This document shows, one piece after another, positions 53,054 to 61,055 of a stretch of DNA of 64,000 bases; position 1 is the first letter of the stretch; each line of letters opens with the position of its first letter. The translations under genes were made by a program, and so were the position numbers. Origin of the DNA: an uncultured Olsenella sp. (lineage in GTDB: Bacteria > Actinomycetota > Coriobacteriia > Coriobacteriales > Atopobiaceae); the NCBI GenBank assembly GCA_934660915.1, contig CAKUIF010000001.1, positions 1-64,000 of the forward strand. Direction: 5' to 3'. The notes below the pieces were generated by a model. It made no database searches. It worked only from the letters and a program-made list of their open reading frames with translations, and was not told the DNA's origin.

Positions 53054-53959
53054 CTACAGCTCGTCCTTATTGCTCGGAACGATGCCGCCTTCGGCAACGG
53101 TACGAAGGTGCTTGCCATAGTCGGACTTTCCGTAGCGCTCGGCACAGGCGAGCAGGGTCTCGCGGTCGACCCAGCCGTTCTCGTAGGCGATCTCCTCCGG
53201 GACGCTCACGGGGAGGTCCTGGGCGCGCTCGACCGTGCGGACGAACTCGGACGCCTCGAAGAGCGACTCCATCGTGCCGGTGTCGAGCCAGGCGTAGCCG
53301 CGGCCGAGGGTCTCGACCGAGAGCTCGCCGCTCTCGAGATACATGCGGTTGAGGTCGGTGATCTCGTACTCGCCGCGGGCGGAGGGCTCGACCTTGGCCG
53401 CGCGATCGCAGACGTCGCCCGGGTAGAAGTACAGGCCGGTGACGGCGTAGTTGGACTTCGGCTGCGCGGGCTTCTCCTCGATGGAGACGGCGTTGTAGTC
53501 GGCGTCGAACTCGACGACGCCGAAGCGCTCGGGGTCGTCGACGCGGTAGCCGAAGACCGTCGCGCCCTCGCCGGCCTCGGCGCGGGCGACGGCGCGGCGC
53601 AGGCGGCGCGAGAGGCCGTTGCCGTAGAAGATGTTGTCCCCCAGCACGAGAGCGCAGGGGTCGCCGCCGGCGAACTCGGCGCCGATGACGAAGGCCTGGG
53701 CGAGGCCGTTGGGGACGGGCTGCTCGGCGTAGGTGAGGCTCACGCCGTAGTCGGAGCCGTCGCCCAGCAGGCGCTGGAAGTTGGGCAGGTCCTGCGGGGT
53801 GGAGATGACCAGGATGTCGCGGATGCCCGCCAGCATGAGGGTGGAGAGCGGGTAATAGATCATCGGCTTGTCGTAGACGGGCAGCAGCTGTTTGCTCGTC
53901 ACGCGCGTGAGCGGGTAAAGGCGAGTGCCGGAGCCGCCCGCGAGAATAATGCCCTTCAT
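53054..53959 (-). CDS. rmlA: Glucose-1-phosphate thymidylyltransferase
   Basis: 301 aa. KGIILAGGSGTRLYPLT is the nucleotide-binding signature, SKQLLPVYDKPMIYYP and the VLGDNIFYG strand complete the active site. It forms dTDP-glucose from dTTP and glucose-1-phosphate, the first step for rhamnose and for the 4-amino sugars. The rest of the pathway (rmlB and rmlCD) is at 34.9-37.4 kb. AAGGAAGG lies upstream of ATG 53959; a SecB-like gene is 33 nt upstream. Confidence 0.96.
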   Translation of the reverse strand: MKGIILAGGSGTRLYPLTRVTSKQLLPVYDKPMIYYPLSTLMLAGIRDILVISTPQDLPNFQRLLGDGSDYGVSLTYAEQPVPNGLAQAFVIGAEFAGGDPCALVLGDNIFYGNGLSRRLRRAVARAEAGEGATVFGYRVDDPERFGVVEFDADYNAVSIEEKPAQPKSNYAVTGLYFYPGDVCDRAAKVEPSARGEYEITDLNRMYLESGELSVETLGRGYAWLDTGTMESLFEASEFVRTVERAQDLPVSVPEEIAYENGWVDRETLLACAERYGKSDYGKHLRTVAEGGIVPSNKDEL

Positions 53960-53992
53960 GATCGGCCTTCCTTCGGGTCCTTGGCGTACTTC

Positions 53993-54523
53993 TTACTGAT
54001 TCTGGTCAATATCCCTGAGCAGTGCGTCCGCATCGACAAGAGGCATCGGAATCGCGCCGAGCGGAGATAGGCTCGATACCTCGAGCATACGCGCCGAGGC
54101 AAAGGAGTAACCGCAGCGCAGCGCCTCAAGCAGCATGTTGTCCTCCATACGCTTATCGCGGGCAAGCTCGATGTCTTTCTTCGAGGCCGTCGAGTGCTTG
54201 GCTCCGGGGATCGCTTTGCCCATATATGCGCAGCTAACCGTGATATCCATCGCGACGCCGAATGAAATAACAGCCTCGGTAACATTTTCGGGAGTGAGTT
54301 CCTCGGGCGCAGCGTCGTTGAACAGAAGGAACTGAACGCTCACGAGGGCGTGGAGGCGATGACGGCCGTTGGCGTCGTCTTGCTCGCGCTGGCGCTGCGG
54401 CACCGAGACCGCAAGCTTACTCTGAAGATTGGTCGACTTAGGCTGATTGACATGGAAGAACGTGTCGATCAGCTTAAGGTCGTCAAGATTGATGGCAAGG
54501 TCAAAGCTCTTTTCTTCTTCCAT
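53993..54523 (-). CDS. SecB-like protein
   Basis: 176 aa. An N-terminal strand region (DLAINLDDLKLIDTFFHVNQ, then LQSKLAVSV), a central ALVSVQFLLFND strand and the C-terminal NMLLEALRCGYSFASARMLEVSSL with PLGAIPMPLVD resemble the SecB fold, a holdase for export or a toxin-antitoxin chaperone. The match is weak, so it is tentative. ATG 54523 is chosen over an upstream TTG. A truncated homologue lies at 55130-55346, on the other side of gtrA. Confidence 0.5.
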   Translation of the reverse strand: MEEEKSFDLAINLDDLKLIDTFFHVNQPKSTNLQSKLAVSVPQRQREQDDANGRHRLHALVSVQFLLFNDAAPEELTPENVTEAVISFGVAMDITVSCAYMGKAIPGAKHSTASKKDIELARDKRMEDNMLLEALRCGYSFASARMLEVSSLSPLGAIPMPLVDADALLRDIDQNQ

Positions 54524-54587
54524 GGGCAAATCCTTTTCGAAATCTAGTCGCGTTCATGAATACAGGTTGATAGGCAGCAGGCCAGCC

Positions 54588-54998
54588 CTAATCGGCTTCG
54601 GGAGTCTTTGCTTCCAGCCATTTCTTGCGACTGACGAAGTTCCAAACCATAACAACGGCAGTCGCCACAATCTTTGAGCCGGTAACGGCAAGGGCGCTTG
54701 TCCCAAGAAGCGCCGTGCCGCCGGCGATGATCAACTCATTGATGCCAAGGCCGACCGCCGAAAGGGCGCAGAACGTGACGAACTCGCGCCTGCGGCTCAT
54801 GTCGTCACGGCGTGCAAAAACGTACTTCATCGAGGCCAAGTAGTTGAAAACGAGGCTGACCAGGAACGAAATAGCGGCCGAAATCACAGGATCCCAGCCC
54901 AGTCCCTGCGAGAGGAGCATAAGGACGCCGTAGTCGATAACAAAAGCAATGACGCCGACGACGCCGAACTTGAGGAACTGCTCTATGAGCTTGCGCAT
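54588..54998 (-). CDS. GtrA family membrane protein
   Basis: 136 aa with four membrane helices. FLKFGVVGVIAFVIDYGVLMLL, SAAISFLVSLVFNYLASMKYVF and the last WNFVSRKKWLF-like end (VWNFVSRKKW) are GtrA hallmarks. GtrA proteins are thought to help move undecaprenyl-phosphate sugars across the membrane for glycan decoration. ATG 54998 is chosen; the open frame runs further upstream into a decayed SecB-like fragment by chance. Confidence 0.88.
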   Translation of the reverse strand: MRKLIEQFLKFGVVGVIAFVIDYGVLMLLSQGLGWDPVISAAISFLVSLVFNYLASMKYVFARRDDMSRRREFVTFCALSAVGLGINELIIAGGTALLGTSALAVTGSKIVATAVVMVWNFVSRKKWLEAKTPEAD

Positions 54999-55129
54999 GC
55001 GATGGGGCCTTTCAGTTGCGGAAATACTGCTATATGTTAGCCCGTCGGCGCCAGGACCGGAGTGCTGACGGGCAATCCGCAGATAAAGCCTATTGGGCAC
55101 GCCTCCGGCGTCGCGCGGCAAAGGCACCG

Positions 55130-55346
55130 AGTGGCAAGGCCCCACAATTAAACTATGCAAAGGGTCATCAGGCAGCGTGAACCTCTCATTGATCAGCGTG
55201 CTGAGACGAAGGACCCCCTTCGAGCCGGCGTCGTCATCCTTGCACGACATATCTATGGCAAGGTTGCCCTGAAGCTTGTTCGAGGTCGGGCGGTTAACGT
55301 AAAGGTGAGTGTCGGTGAGCGAGATCCTCTCGAGAGCGATAGCCAT
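55130..55346 (-). pseudogene. Remnant of a SecB-like gene
   Basis: The translated fragment MAIALERISLTDTHLYVNR then PTSNKLQGNLAIDM resembles the N-terminus of the SecB-like protein at 53993-54523 (AINLDDLKLIDTFFHVNQ then PKSTNLQSKLAVSV) in register for about 60 residues, then similarity stops. There is no ribosome site and no C-terminal half. It is probably the leftover of a duplicated or exchanged copy, split from the intact one by the gtrA insertion. Confidence 0.6.
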
Positions 55347-55365
55347 CAGAACGGGATTGTTAAGA

Positions 55366-55434
55366 CAAAGCGTGCAGTCTGCGACACTATTTGAGCGGTT
55401 TGCCCTCAAAAGTGTCGCAAGCTGCACGCTTTGC
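55366..55434. terminator. Long imperfect hairpin downstream of rsmB
   Basis: Arms 55366-55395 and 55405-55434 pair as 12, 9 and 6 bp blocks separated by a 2-nt mismatch and a 1-nt bulge, loop about 9 nt. No T run follows on either strand. Its place 45 nt after the rsmB stop suggests a terminator for the priA-def-fmt-rsmB transcript. Confidence 0.6.
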
Positions 55435-55479
55435 TCAAAACTCGGCTGGCACCGCTAGGGCAGCAGCGACTTGCATCCC

Positions 55480-56838
55480 CTACGCACGCTCCATCAGCGC
55501 CAAGAAGTGCGTGTCAGCGTGGGGGATGTCGGTGCGGCGGGCGGAAGCGAGGCGGAAAGGCGCGCCCTCGGGGCTTGCGAGGAAGGCGTCGACCACACCC
55601 TCGTCCTCCTGGCGGAAAACCGAGCAGGTGGAGTACGCGAGGCGGCCGCCTGCCGCAACGCGGGTCGCGGCGCGGCGCAGGATCTGGAGCTGGAGCTCGG
55701 CGAGGTCCGCGGGGGCGTCCTCCGTAAGCGACCAGGCGATCTCGGGGTGGCGCGAGAGCGTGCCCGCGCCGGAGCACGGTGCGTCGACGAACACGAGGTC
55801 GAAGGCGCCGCCCACGCGCGCGAGCTCGCGGCCGTCGTCGCAGACGCACTCCACCCGGCCGCCCACGCCGGCAGTCTCCATGCGGGCGGCGGCGAGGGCG
55901 GACTTCTTTGTGTCCACCTCGACCGAGGTCAGGCGTGCGCCGACAGCGGCCATGAGAACGGACTTCGTGCCCCTCCCCTGCCCGACCTCGAGCACGCGCT
56001 CCCCCGCCCGGATGCCGAGCGACGCCACGACGTCTTGCGCCGCGAGGTCGCAGGGAAGCACGTCGCAAGACTCCACGAGCCCCGACGGCGCGAGCGCCGA
56101 GGGCCTGCCGAGGATAAACGACCCGGCCACGGGACCGGGCTCGGGCTCGCAGCCGCACGTGACAAGAAGCGCGCGGCACTCGTCGGCCCCGTGCTTGGCG
56201 ACGTTTGCGGCTACGCTCGCGCAGGCGGGCTCGAGGGCGCCCGCGGCAAAGGCGGCAGCTGCCTCAGGCCCCAGGTCGGTCATGGCGCGCTCGGCGATCC
56301 ACTCGGGAAGGCCGCCAATGCGCTGCAGGTCGGAGGCAGCGAAGTCGCCGGACTCCACGCGGGCGCGGGCGGCCTCGAGGGCGGCCGCGTCCTCGTCGGC
56401 CACGCGGCGCAGGACGGCGTTGCCGAGGCCCGCGGCGCGGCGGCTGGCACAGCGCACGAGCTCGACGCCCTGGCTCACGGCAACCTGCGTCGGCGTGTCC
56501 AGGTAGAGGATCTCGAAGGCGGCGATGCGCAGGGCATCGCGCACGAGCGGCTCGAGCGCCGAGCGGGCGCGCAGGTGGCTCGTGACCACGCGGTCGACCT
56601 CGCCGCGGGCGGCGATGGTGCCCAGCACAAGGCGGGTGGCGAGCGGCCGGTCGCGCGGGTCGAGCTCCGCCATCGCGGGCGACTCGCGCAGAAGGTCGCG
56701 GGCGCGGGCCTCGCGGCGGCGGCACTCGGAGAAGAGCCTCAGGGCGGCGCGGCGCGCGGGCGCGAGCTTGGCTGCGGAGGCGGCGGGCTTCTGGCCGGGC
56801 TGGCCGTGGGGACCGTTGTTGGGCTTCTTGCCGGGCAC
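55480..56838 (-). CDS. rsmB: 16S rRNA m5C967 methyltransferase
   Basis: 452 aa. The N-terminal NusB-like RNA-binding part (about 25-160) has RRAALRLFSE and RLVLGTIAARGEVD; the C-terminal Rossmann methyltransferase has LEVGQGRGTKS (SAM loop), FVDAPCSGAGTLSRHPEI with the release Cys, and AYSTCSVFRQED with the catalytic Cys. GTG 56838 overlaps the fmt stop by one base (TAGTG), so translation is coupled. Confidence 0.93.
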   Translation of the reverse strand: MPGKKPNNGPHGQPGQKPAASAAKLAPARRAALRLFSECRRREARARDLLRESPAMAELDPRDRPLATRLVLGTIAARGEVDRVVTSHLRARSALEPLVRDALRIAAFEILYLDTPTQVAVSQGVELVRCASRRAAGLGNAVLRRVADEDAAALEAARARVESGDFAASDLQRIGGLPEWIAERAMTDLGPEAAAAFAAGALEPACASVAANVAKHGADECRALLVTCGCEPEPGPVAGSFILGRPSALAPSGLVESCDVLPCDLAAQDVVASLGIRAGERVLEVGQGRGTKSVLMAAVGARLTSVEVDTKKSALAAARMETAGVGGRVECVCDDGRELARVGGAFDLVFVDAPCSGAGTLSRHPEIAWSLTEDAPADLAELQLQILRRAATRVAAGGRLAYSTCSVFRQEDEGVVDAFLASPEGAPFRLASARRTDIPHADTHFLALMERA

Positions 56839-57755
56839 TAGATGCGCTCCCAGGCAAGGTCACCGCGAAGGCCGGCGGCCCAGGACGCGGCGGGCATCTC
56901 TTTCTTCCCGTCGGGCTTGACGGAGAGCACCTCGAGCGCGCCGTCGGCGCAGCCCAGCAGCACGCGCTTCTTTTGGGCGACGACCTGGCCGGGCGCGAGC
57001 TTCTGGCCCTCCGCGACGCGGGCGGACATGACGCGCACGCCCTTTCCGGCCACGCTCGCGCGGGCGGGAGCCGTGTCGCCGGAGGCCTGCACGCGGCGGG
57101 CGTTGATGGCGACGGCGTCCGCCGGGTCGAGGCACATCTCGTCCTTGCGGACCTTGGCCGCGAAGGTGACGCCGGCCTCGTCCTGCTCGTGCCACTCGAC
57201 GGTGCCGTCGGCCAGGCGCGGCAGCGACTCCACGAGCGCCGCGGCGCCCGCCTCGGCGAGCTCGGAGGTCACCTGCTCGCAGCCCTTCTCGCCGATCTGA
57301 ACGTGCGCCTGGGCGCACCAGGCGCCAGCGTCGAGCTCGTGGGCCACGCGCATGATCGAGACACCCGTCTGCGCCTCGCCGGCCAGGATCGAGCGCTGGA
57401 TCGGGGCCGCGCCGCGCCAGCGCGGGAGCAGCGACGCGTGCACGTTGACAGCGCCCAGCGGGGCCGCCTCGAGCACGTCGTCGGGCAGGATGCAGCCATA
57501 GGCCACGACGCAGATCACGTCGGGGGCGGCCGCGCGCAGGGCCTCCTTGGCCTCCTCCGTCATGCGCGAGGTCTCGAAGACGGGGATGCCGAGCTCGGCG
57601 GCCTTCTGCTTGACGGGCGAGGGAACGAGCTTCTTTCCGCGGCCGCGGACGGCGTCCGGGCGCGTGAAGACGAGCGGGATCTCGTGGCCGGCCTCGGCCA
57701 GCGCGGTAAGCGACGGGACGGCGAACTCGGGCGTTCCCATAAAGACGACGCGCAT
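56838..57755 (-). CDS. fmt: Methionyl-tRNA formyltransferase
   Basis: 305 aa. VVFMGTPEFAVPSL and the catalytic region NVHASLLPRWRGAAPIQRSIL (shown in parts: NVHASLLPRWRGAA) with HELDAGAWCAQ are classic. It formylates initiator Met-tRNA, the step reversed on proteins by Def encoded just upstream. ATG 57755 has GGGAG before it. The def stop lies 10 nt upstream. Confidence 0.97.
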   Translation of the reverse strand: MRVVFMGTPEFAVPSLTALAEAGHEIPLVFTRPDAVRGRGKKLVPSPVKQKAAELGIPVFETSRMTEEAKEALRAAAPDVICVVAYGCILPDDVLEAAPLGAVNVHASLLPRWRGAAPIQRSILAGEAQTGVSIMRVAHELDAGAWCAQAHVQIGEKGCEQVTSELAEAGAAALVESLPRLADGTVEWHEQDEAGVTFAAKVRKDEMCLDPADAVAINARRVQASGDTAPARASVAGKGVRVMSARVAEGQKLAPGQVVAQKKRVLLGCADGALEVLSVKPDGKKEMPAASWAAGLRGDLAWERI

Positions 57756-57765
57756 GTTCTTCTCC

Positions 57766-58317
57766 CTACTCGACGACCTCGGTCTCGCCGGGGCGGGCGC
57801 CCGCGGCGATGGCCTGCTCGTACTCGCGCATGGCCTCGGCGCGCTTGATCGGCGCGAGGTGGTCGACCATGGTCTTGCCGTGCAGGTGGTCGATCTCGTG
57901 CTGGAGGCACACGGCCATGAGGTTGCCCTCGGCCTCGTACTGCATGAGGTCGCCGTTGAGGTCATAGGCGTGGACGACCACGTGCGAGGGGCGCGTGACC
58001 GTGACGTTGATGCCCGGGAAGCTGAGGCAGCCCTCCTTGAAGTCGCGCGGGTCGCCGTCGGCGGCGACCACCTTGGGGTTGATGAGGACGTAGGGGTTCT
58101 TCTTTGTCCCTGCGCCCGCGTAGTCGCAGTCGATGACGACGATCTGCTTGAGGACGCCGATCTGCGGGGCGGCCAGGCCGCAGCCGTCGGCCTCGTACAT
58201 GGTCTTGAGCATGCGGTCGGCGAGCTTCTTCACGTCGCGGTCGATGTTCTCAATCGGGGCGCACTCGGTCTCGAGGCGCTCGTCGGGGGCGAGCACGATA
58301 TCGTCCATAAGGCCCAT
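57766..58317 (-). CDS. def: Peptide deformylase
   Basis: 183 aa. The three family motifs are present: GCGLAAPQ, EGCLSFPG and HEIDHLHG, giving the Cys-His-His metal site and catalytic Glu. It removes the N-formyl group from new proteins. ATG 58317 is preferred to an upstream in-frame ATG because AAGGAG lies 9 nt before it. It stands between priA and fmt, the usual order. Confidence 0.97.
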   Translation of the reverse strand: MGLMDDIVLAPDERLETECAPIENIDRDVKKLADRMLKTMYEADGCGLAAPQIGVLKQIVVIDCDYAGAGTKKNPYVLINPKVVAADGDPRDFKEGCLSFPGINVTVTRPSHVVVHAYDLNGDLMQYEAEGNLMAVCLQHEIDHLHGKTMVDHLAPIKRAEAMREYEQAIAAGARPGETEVVE

Positions 58318-58413
58318 GCGGGTCTCTCCTTTCGTGTATGGCGGCGGGCGGGCCCGCGCCATGGTCTTCTTTGCTGCGACGGACGGGGCTGGGTGCCGCG
58401 TCCGCGCCGTCCA

Positions 58414-60720
58414 CTACATCATGTCGTAGGCGTCGATGTCCACTGACATGTTAATACCCTTGAGCGGCCCGAGCGAGGCCGCGGCGGCGCCGAGCACGCC
58501 GCCGAGGTCGGCGTCCACGGGGGACTTGACCATAACATGGCGGCGGAAGTAGTCCTTGGCGCGGGCCTTAACGCAGTCCGTGGGGCCCAGGACCTCCCAG
58601 CCGGGCTGCCCCTCGACGCGAGCGAGCACGGCGTCGGCGAGCACGGCGCTCGCCGCGCGGCAGGCCGTCTCGGACTTGCCCCACAGCACCACGTTGCCCA
58701 GGCGCGAGAAGGGCGGGTAGCCGGCCTCCTCGCGCTCGGCGAGCTCCGCCTCGAGGAAGAGCGCGCGCTCGTGGGCCTCCACCGCGCGCATGGCCGGGTG
58801 GCTCGCCCAGTAGGTCTGGACGATGACCTCGCCGGGGGCCTTGCCACGGCCGGCGCGCCCGGCGACCTGCTCGAGGAGGTCGTAGGTCCTCTCGGCGGCG
58901 CGGAAGTCGGGCAGCTTGAGCATGGTGTCGGCGTTGATCACGCCCACGAGCGTGACCTCGGGGAAGTCGAGGCCCTTGGCGATCATCTGCGTGCCCACGA
59001 GCACGGCGCAGTCGGCGGCGTCGAACTGCTCGAGGAGCTTCTGGTGGGCGCCCTTTGCGCGCGTGGTGTCGGCGTCCATGCGGATAACCTCGACGCCCTC
59101 GGGCAGCATCATGCGCAGCTCGTCCTCGACGCGCTGGGTGCCCACGCCGTAGGCGCCCAGGTAGCGGCTGCCGCAGTTGGGGCAGGACGTCGACGGGTCG
59201 GGGTAGGCGCGCACGGGCCAGGTGCGGCCGCAGGTGTGGCAGGCGAGGTAGTGGCCGCGCTCGTGATAGGTCAAGGCGCAGCTGCAGTGCGGGCACTCGG
59301 GGACGCAGCCGCACTCGCGGCACATGAGGAAGTTCGCGAAGCCGCGGCGATTGAGGAGAAGGACGGCCTTCTCACCGCGCTCTGCCACGCCGCGAAGGGC
59401 CTCCGCCAGGGGCGCCGAGAAGACCGAGCGGCCGCCGCCGCGGAACTGCTCGGCCATGTCGACCACGCGGACCTTGGGCAGGCGGGCGCCGCCGGGGCGC
59501 TCGGGCATGCTCACGCGGGTCCAGGAGACGCCGCCCCACGCGCCGGCGCGGCAGCGGCCGAGGGCCTCGAGCGAGGGGGTGGCCGACCCGAGCACGAGAG
59601 CGCAGCCGCGCTCGCAGGCCATGCGGGCGGCGACCTCGCGGGCGTGGTAGCGCGGGGACTTGTCCTGCTTGTAGGAGCCCTCGTGCTCCTCGTCGATGAT
59701 GATGAGGCCGGGGTTGGCAAGAGGGGCAAAGAGCGCCGAGCGTGCGCCGACGACCACGTGGGCCTGGCCCTGGCGCACGAGGTCCCACTGGTCGAAGCGC
59801 TCGCCGGCGCTGAGGCGCGAGTGCAGGACCGCGACGTCGTCGCCGAAGCGGCTGCGGAAGCGGCCCACGGTCTGGGCGGTGAGGCTGATCTCGGGGACGA
59901 GGACGAGGGCGCCGCGGCCGTCCGCGAGCGAGCGCTCGATGGCGTCGAGGTAGACCTCGGTCTTTCCGGAGCCGGTCACGCCGTCGACGAGCACGACGTC
60001 GCCGCGGCCGGCCGCGCGGGCGGCGTCGATGGCGGCGAGCGCCGCGCGCTGGCCGTCGGTGAGAGCCTGCGGGCGAGGGGCGGCGGCCGACGAGAGCGAT
60101 GTGGCCTCGGCAGATCCGCGCACCTGACGGCGGCGCTCCACGAGCACGACGCCGCGACGGGCAAGCGCGGCGACCGCGGCGGCGGCTCCGGGAATGGTGG
60201 CCGAGAGCTCCGCCACGCGCTGCGGGCCGGCGGCCAAGGCCTCGAGCACGGCGCGCTGGCGGGCGGCGTTCTTTGCGGGGACGAAGTCGGCCGCGGCGGG
60301 GGCGAGGCCGGCCCAGCGCTCGTCGACGGCGCCCGTGGACTCCGAGACGAGGCGCCAGGGCTCGCCGGGGGCGTCGCGGGTCACCTTGACCTTCTGGCCG
60401 GGGGCGAGGAAGGGGCGCACGGCGTCGGGCAGCGGGCAGGCGTACTCGCGCGCCATCCAGCGGGCGACCTCGGCGCCGGCAGCGTCGAAGGCGGGCGGGG
60501 CCAGGACCTGAGAGACGGGCTTGATCTTTGCGGGATCGATGCCGGCCGGCGCGTCGGCGGAGGTCGCCATGACGTAGCCAACGACCTCGCGAGGCCCCAG
60601 GGGCACGAGCACCGTGGAGCCGACGGCGACCTCAGCCGCGAGCGCGGCGGGCACCGCGTAGTCGAACGCGCCGTCGAGCGCGCGCGTGGGTATGTCGAGC
60701 ACGACGCTCGCGTACGGCAT
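58414..60720 (-). CDS. priA: Primosomal protein N' (replication restart helicase)
   Basis: 768 aa. The N-terminal DNA-binding part starts VVLDIPTRALDGAFDYAVP. The helicase has Walker A (GVTGSGKTEVYLDAI), DEEH, and SATPSLE; the zinc region has CRECG, CPHCS, CHTCG and CPNCG, the eight Cys expected. QMIAKGLDFP and AGRAGRG complete motifs V and VI. PriA reloads the replisome at stalled forks. It opens the priA-def-fmt-rsmB housekeeping block; GGGAGG lies 8-9 nt before the ATG. Confidence 0.96.
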   Translation of the reverse strand: MPYASVVLDIPTRALDGAFDYAVPAALAAEVAVGSTVLVPLGPREVVGYVMATSADAPAGIDPAKIKPVSQVLAPPAFDAAGAEVARWMAREYACPLPDAVRPFLAPGQKVKVTRDAPGEPWRLVSESTGAVDERWAGLAPAAADFVPAKNAARQRAVLEALAAGPQRVAELSATIPGAAAAVAALARRGVVLVERRRQVRGSAEATSLSSAAAPRPQALTDGQRAALAAIDAARAAGRGDVVLVDGVTGSGKTEVYLDAIERSLADGRGALVLVPEISLTAQTVGRFRSRFGDDVAVLHSRLSAGERFDQWDLVRQGQAHVVVGARSALFAPLANPGLIIIDEEHEGSYKQDKSPRYHAREVAARMACERGCALVLGSATPSLEALGRCRAGAWGGVSWTRVSMPERPGGARLPKVRVVDMAEQFRGGGRSVFSAPLAEALRGVAERGEKAVLLLNRRGFANFLMCRECGCVPECPHCSCALTYHERGHYLACHTCGRTWPVRAYPDPSTSCPNCGSRYLGAYGVGTQRVEDELRMMLPEGVEVIRMDADTTRAKGAHQKLLEQFDAADCAVLVGTQMIAKGLDFPEVTLVGVINADTMLKLPDFRAAERTYDLLEQVAGRAGRGKAPGEVIVQTYWASHPAMRAVEAHERALFLEAELAEREEAGYPPFSRLGNVVLWGKSETACRAASAVLADAVLARVEGQPGWEVLGPTDCVKARAKDYFRRHVMVKSPVDADLGGVLGAAAASLGPLKGINMSVDIDAYDMM

Positions 60721-60816
60721 GGGCGGTTCCCTCCCCTTGGGTTCGGTCGGATGAATGGTCAGCCTTCCCAGTTTAGCGGAGGGGGCGGGCGGGCTTCTTG
60801 CCGCAAGGGTTTCTTG

Positions 60817-61055
60817 CTAAATAAACGCGACGTCTGGGGTGCGACGGCGGCTCGTCGCCCCATCGCGCTAAGAAACGGCCACGTCTGGGCGCCCAGGCTC
60901 GGCAGAACCATCCATTCTGTTAAAAAACACCGACGTCTGGGGGCCGCCCCGCCCAGACGTCAGCGTTTCTTAGCAAGAAGGACACTCCAACGCCCAGACG
61001 TCGCGTTTTCTTAGCAAGAAGCTCGACGCCTCGCCCACACGTAAGGGTTTCTTAG
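60817..61055. repeat. Cluster of six 23-nt dispersed repeats
   Basis: Forward copies at 60817-60839, 60868-60890 and 60920-60942; reverse copies at 60951-60973, 60992-61014 and 61033-61055. In the reverse sense the unit reads GCCCAGACGT, about four variable bases, then GTTTCTTAG. Copies 60920 and 60951 face each other and can form a stem. The last copy contains the stop codon of the unknown gene at 61052. The same unit makes up the cluster at 43465-43640. It fills the 331-nt gap before priA; no gene is seen there. Confidence 0.85.

Larger units (their letters stand above)
54999..55479. other. 481-nt gap with a decayed fragment and a hairpin
   Basis: Between gtrA and rsmB. It holds the SecB-like remnant (55130-55346) and a long hairpin (55366-55434), entered separately. 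No other gene is apparent in the rest. Confidence 0.6.

Noticed and set aside
54588..55427. A single SecB-like/GtrA fusion protein
   Set aside because: The frame is open by chance; the linker is unlike either family, gtrA has its own start, and the SecB-like part is truncated.
58537..61014. 825-aa plus-strand frame opposite priA
   Set aside because: It is the GC-rich mirror of priA codons, with low-complexity Gly/Ala/Arg/Leu content and no motifs.
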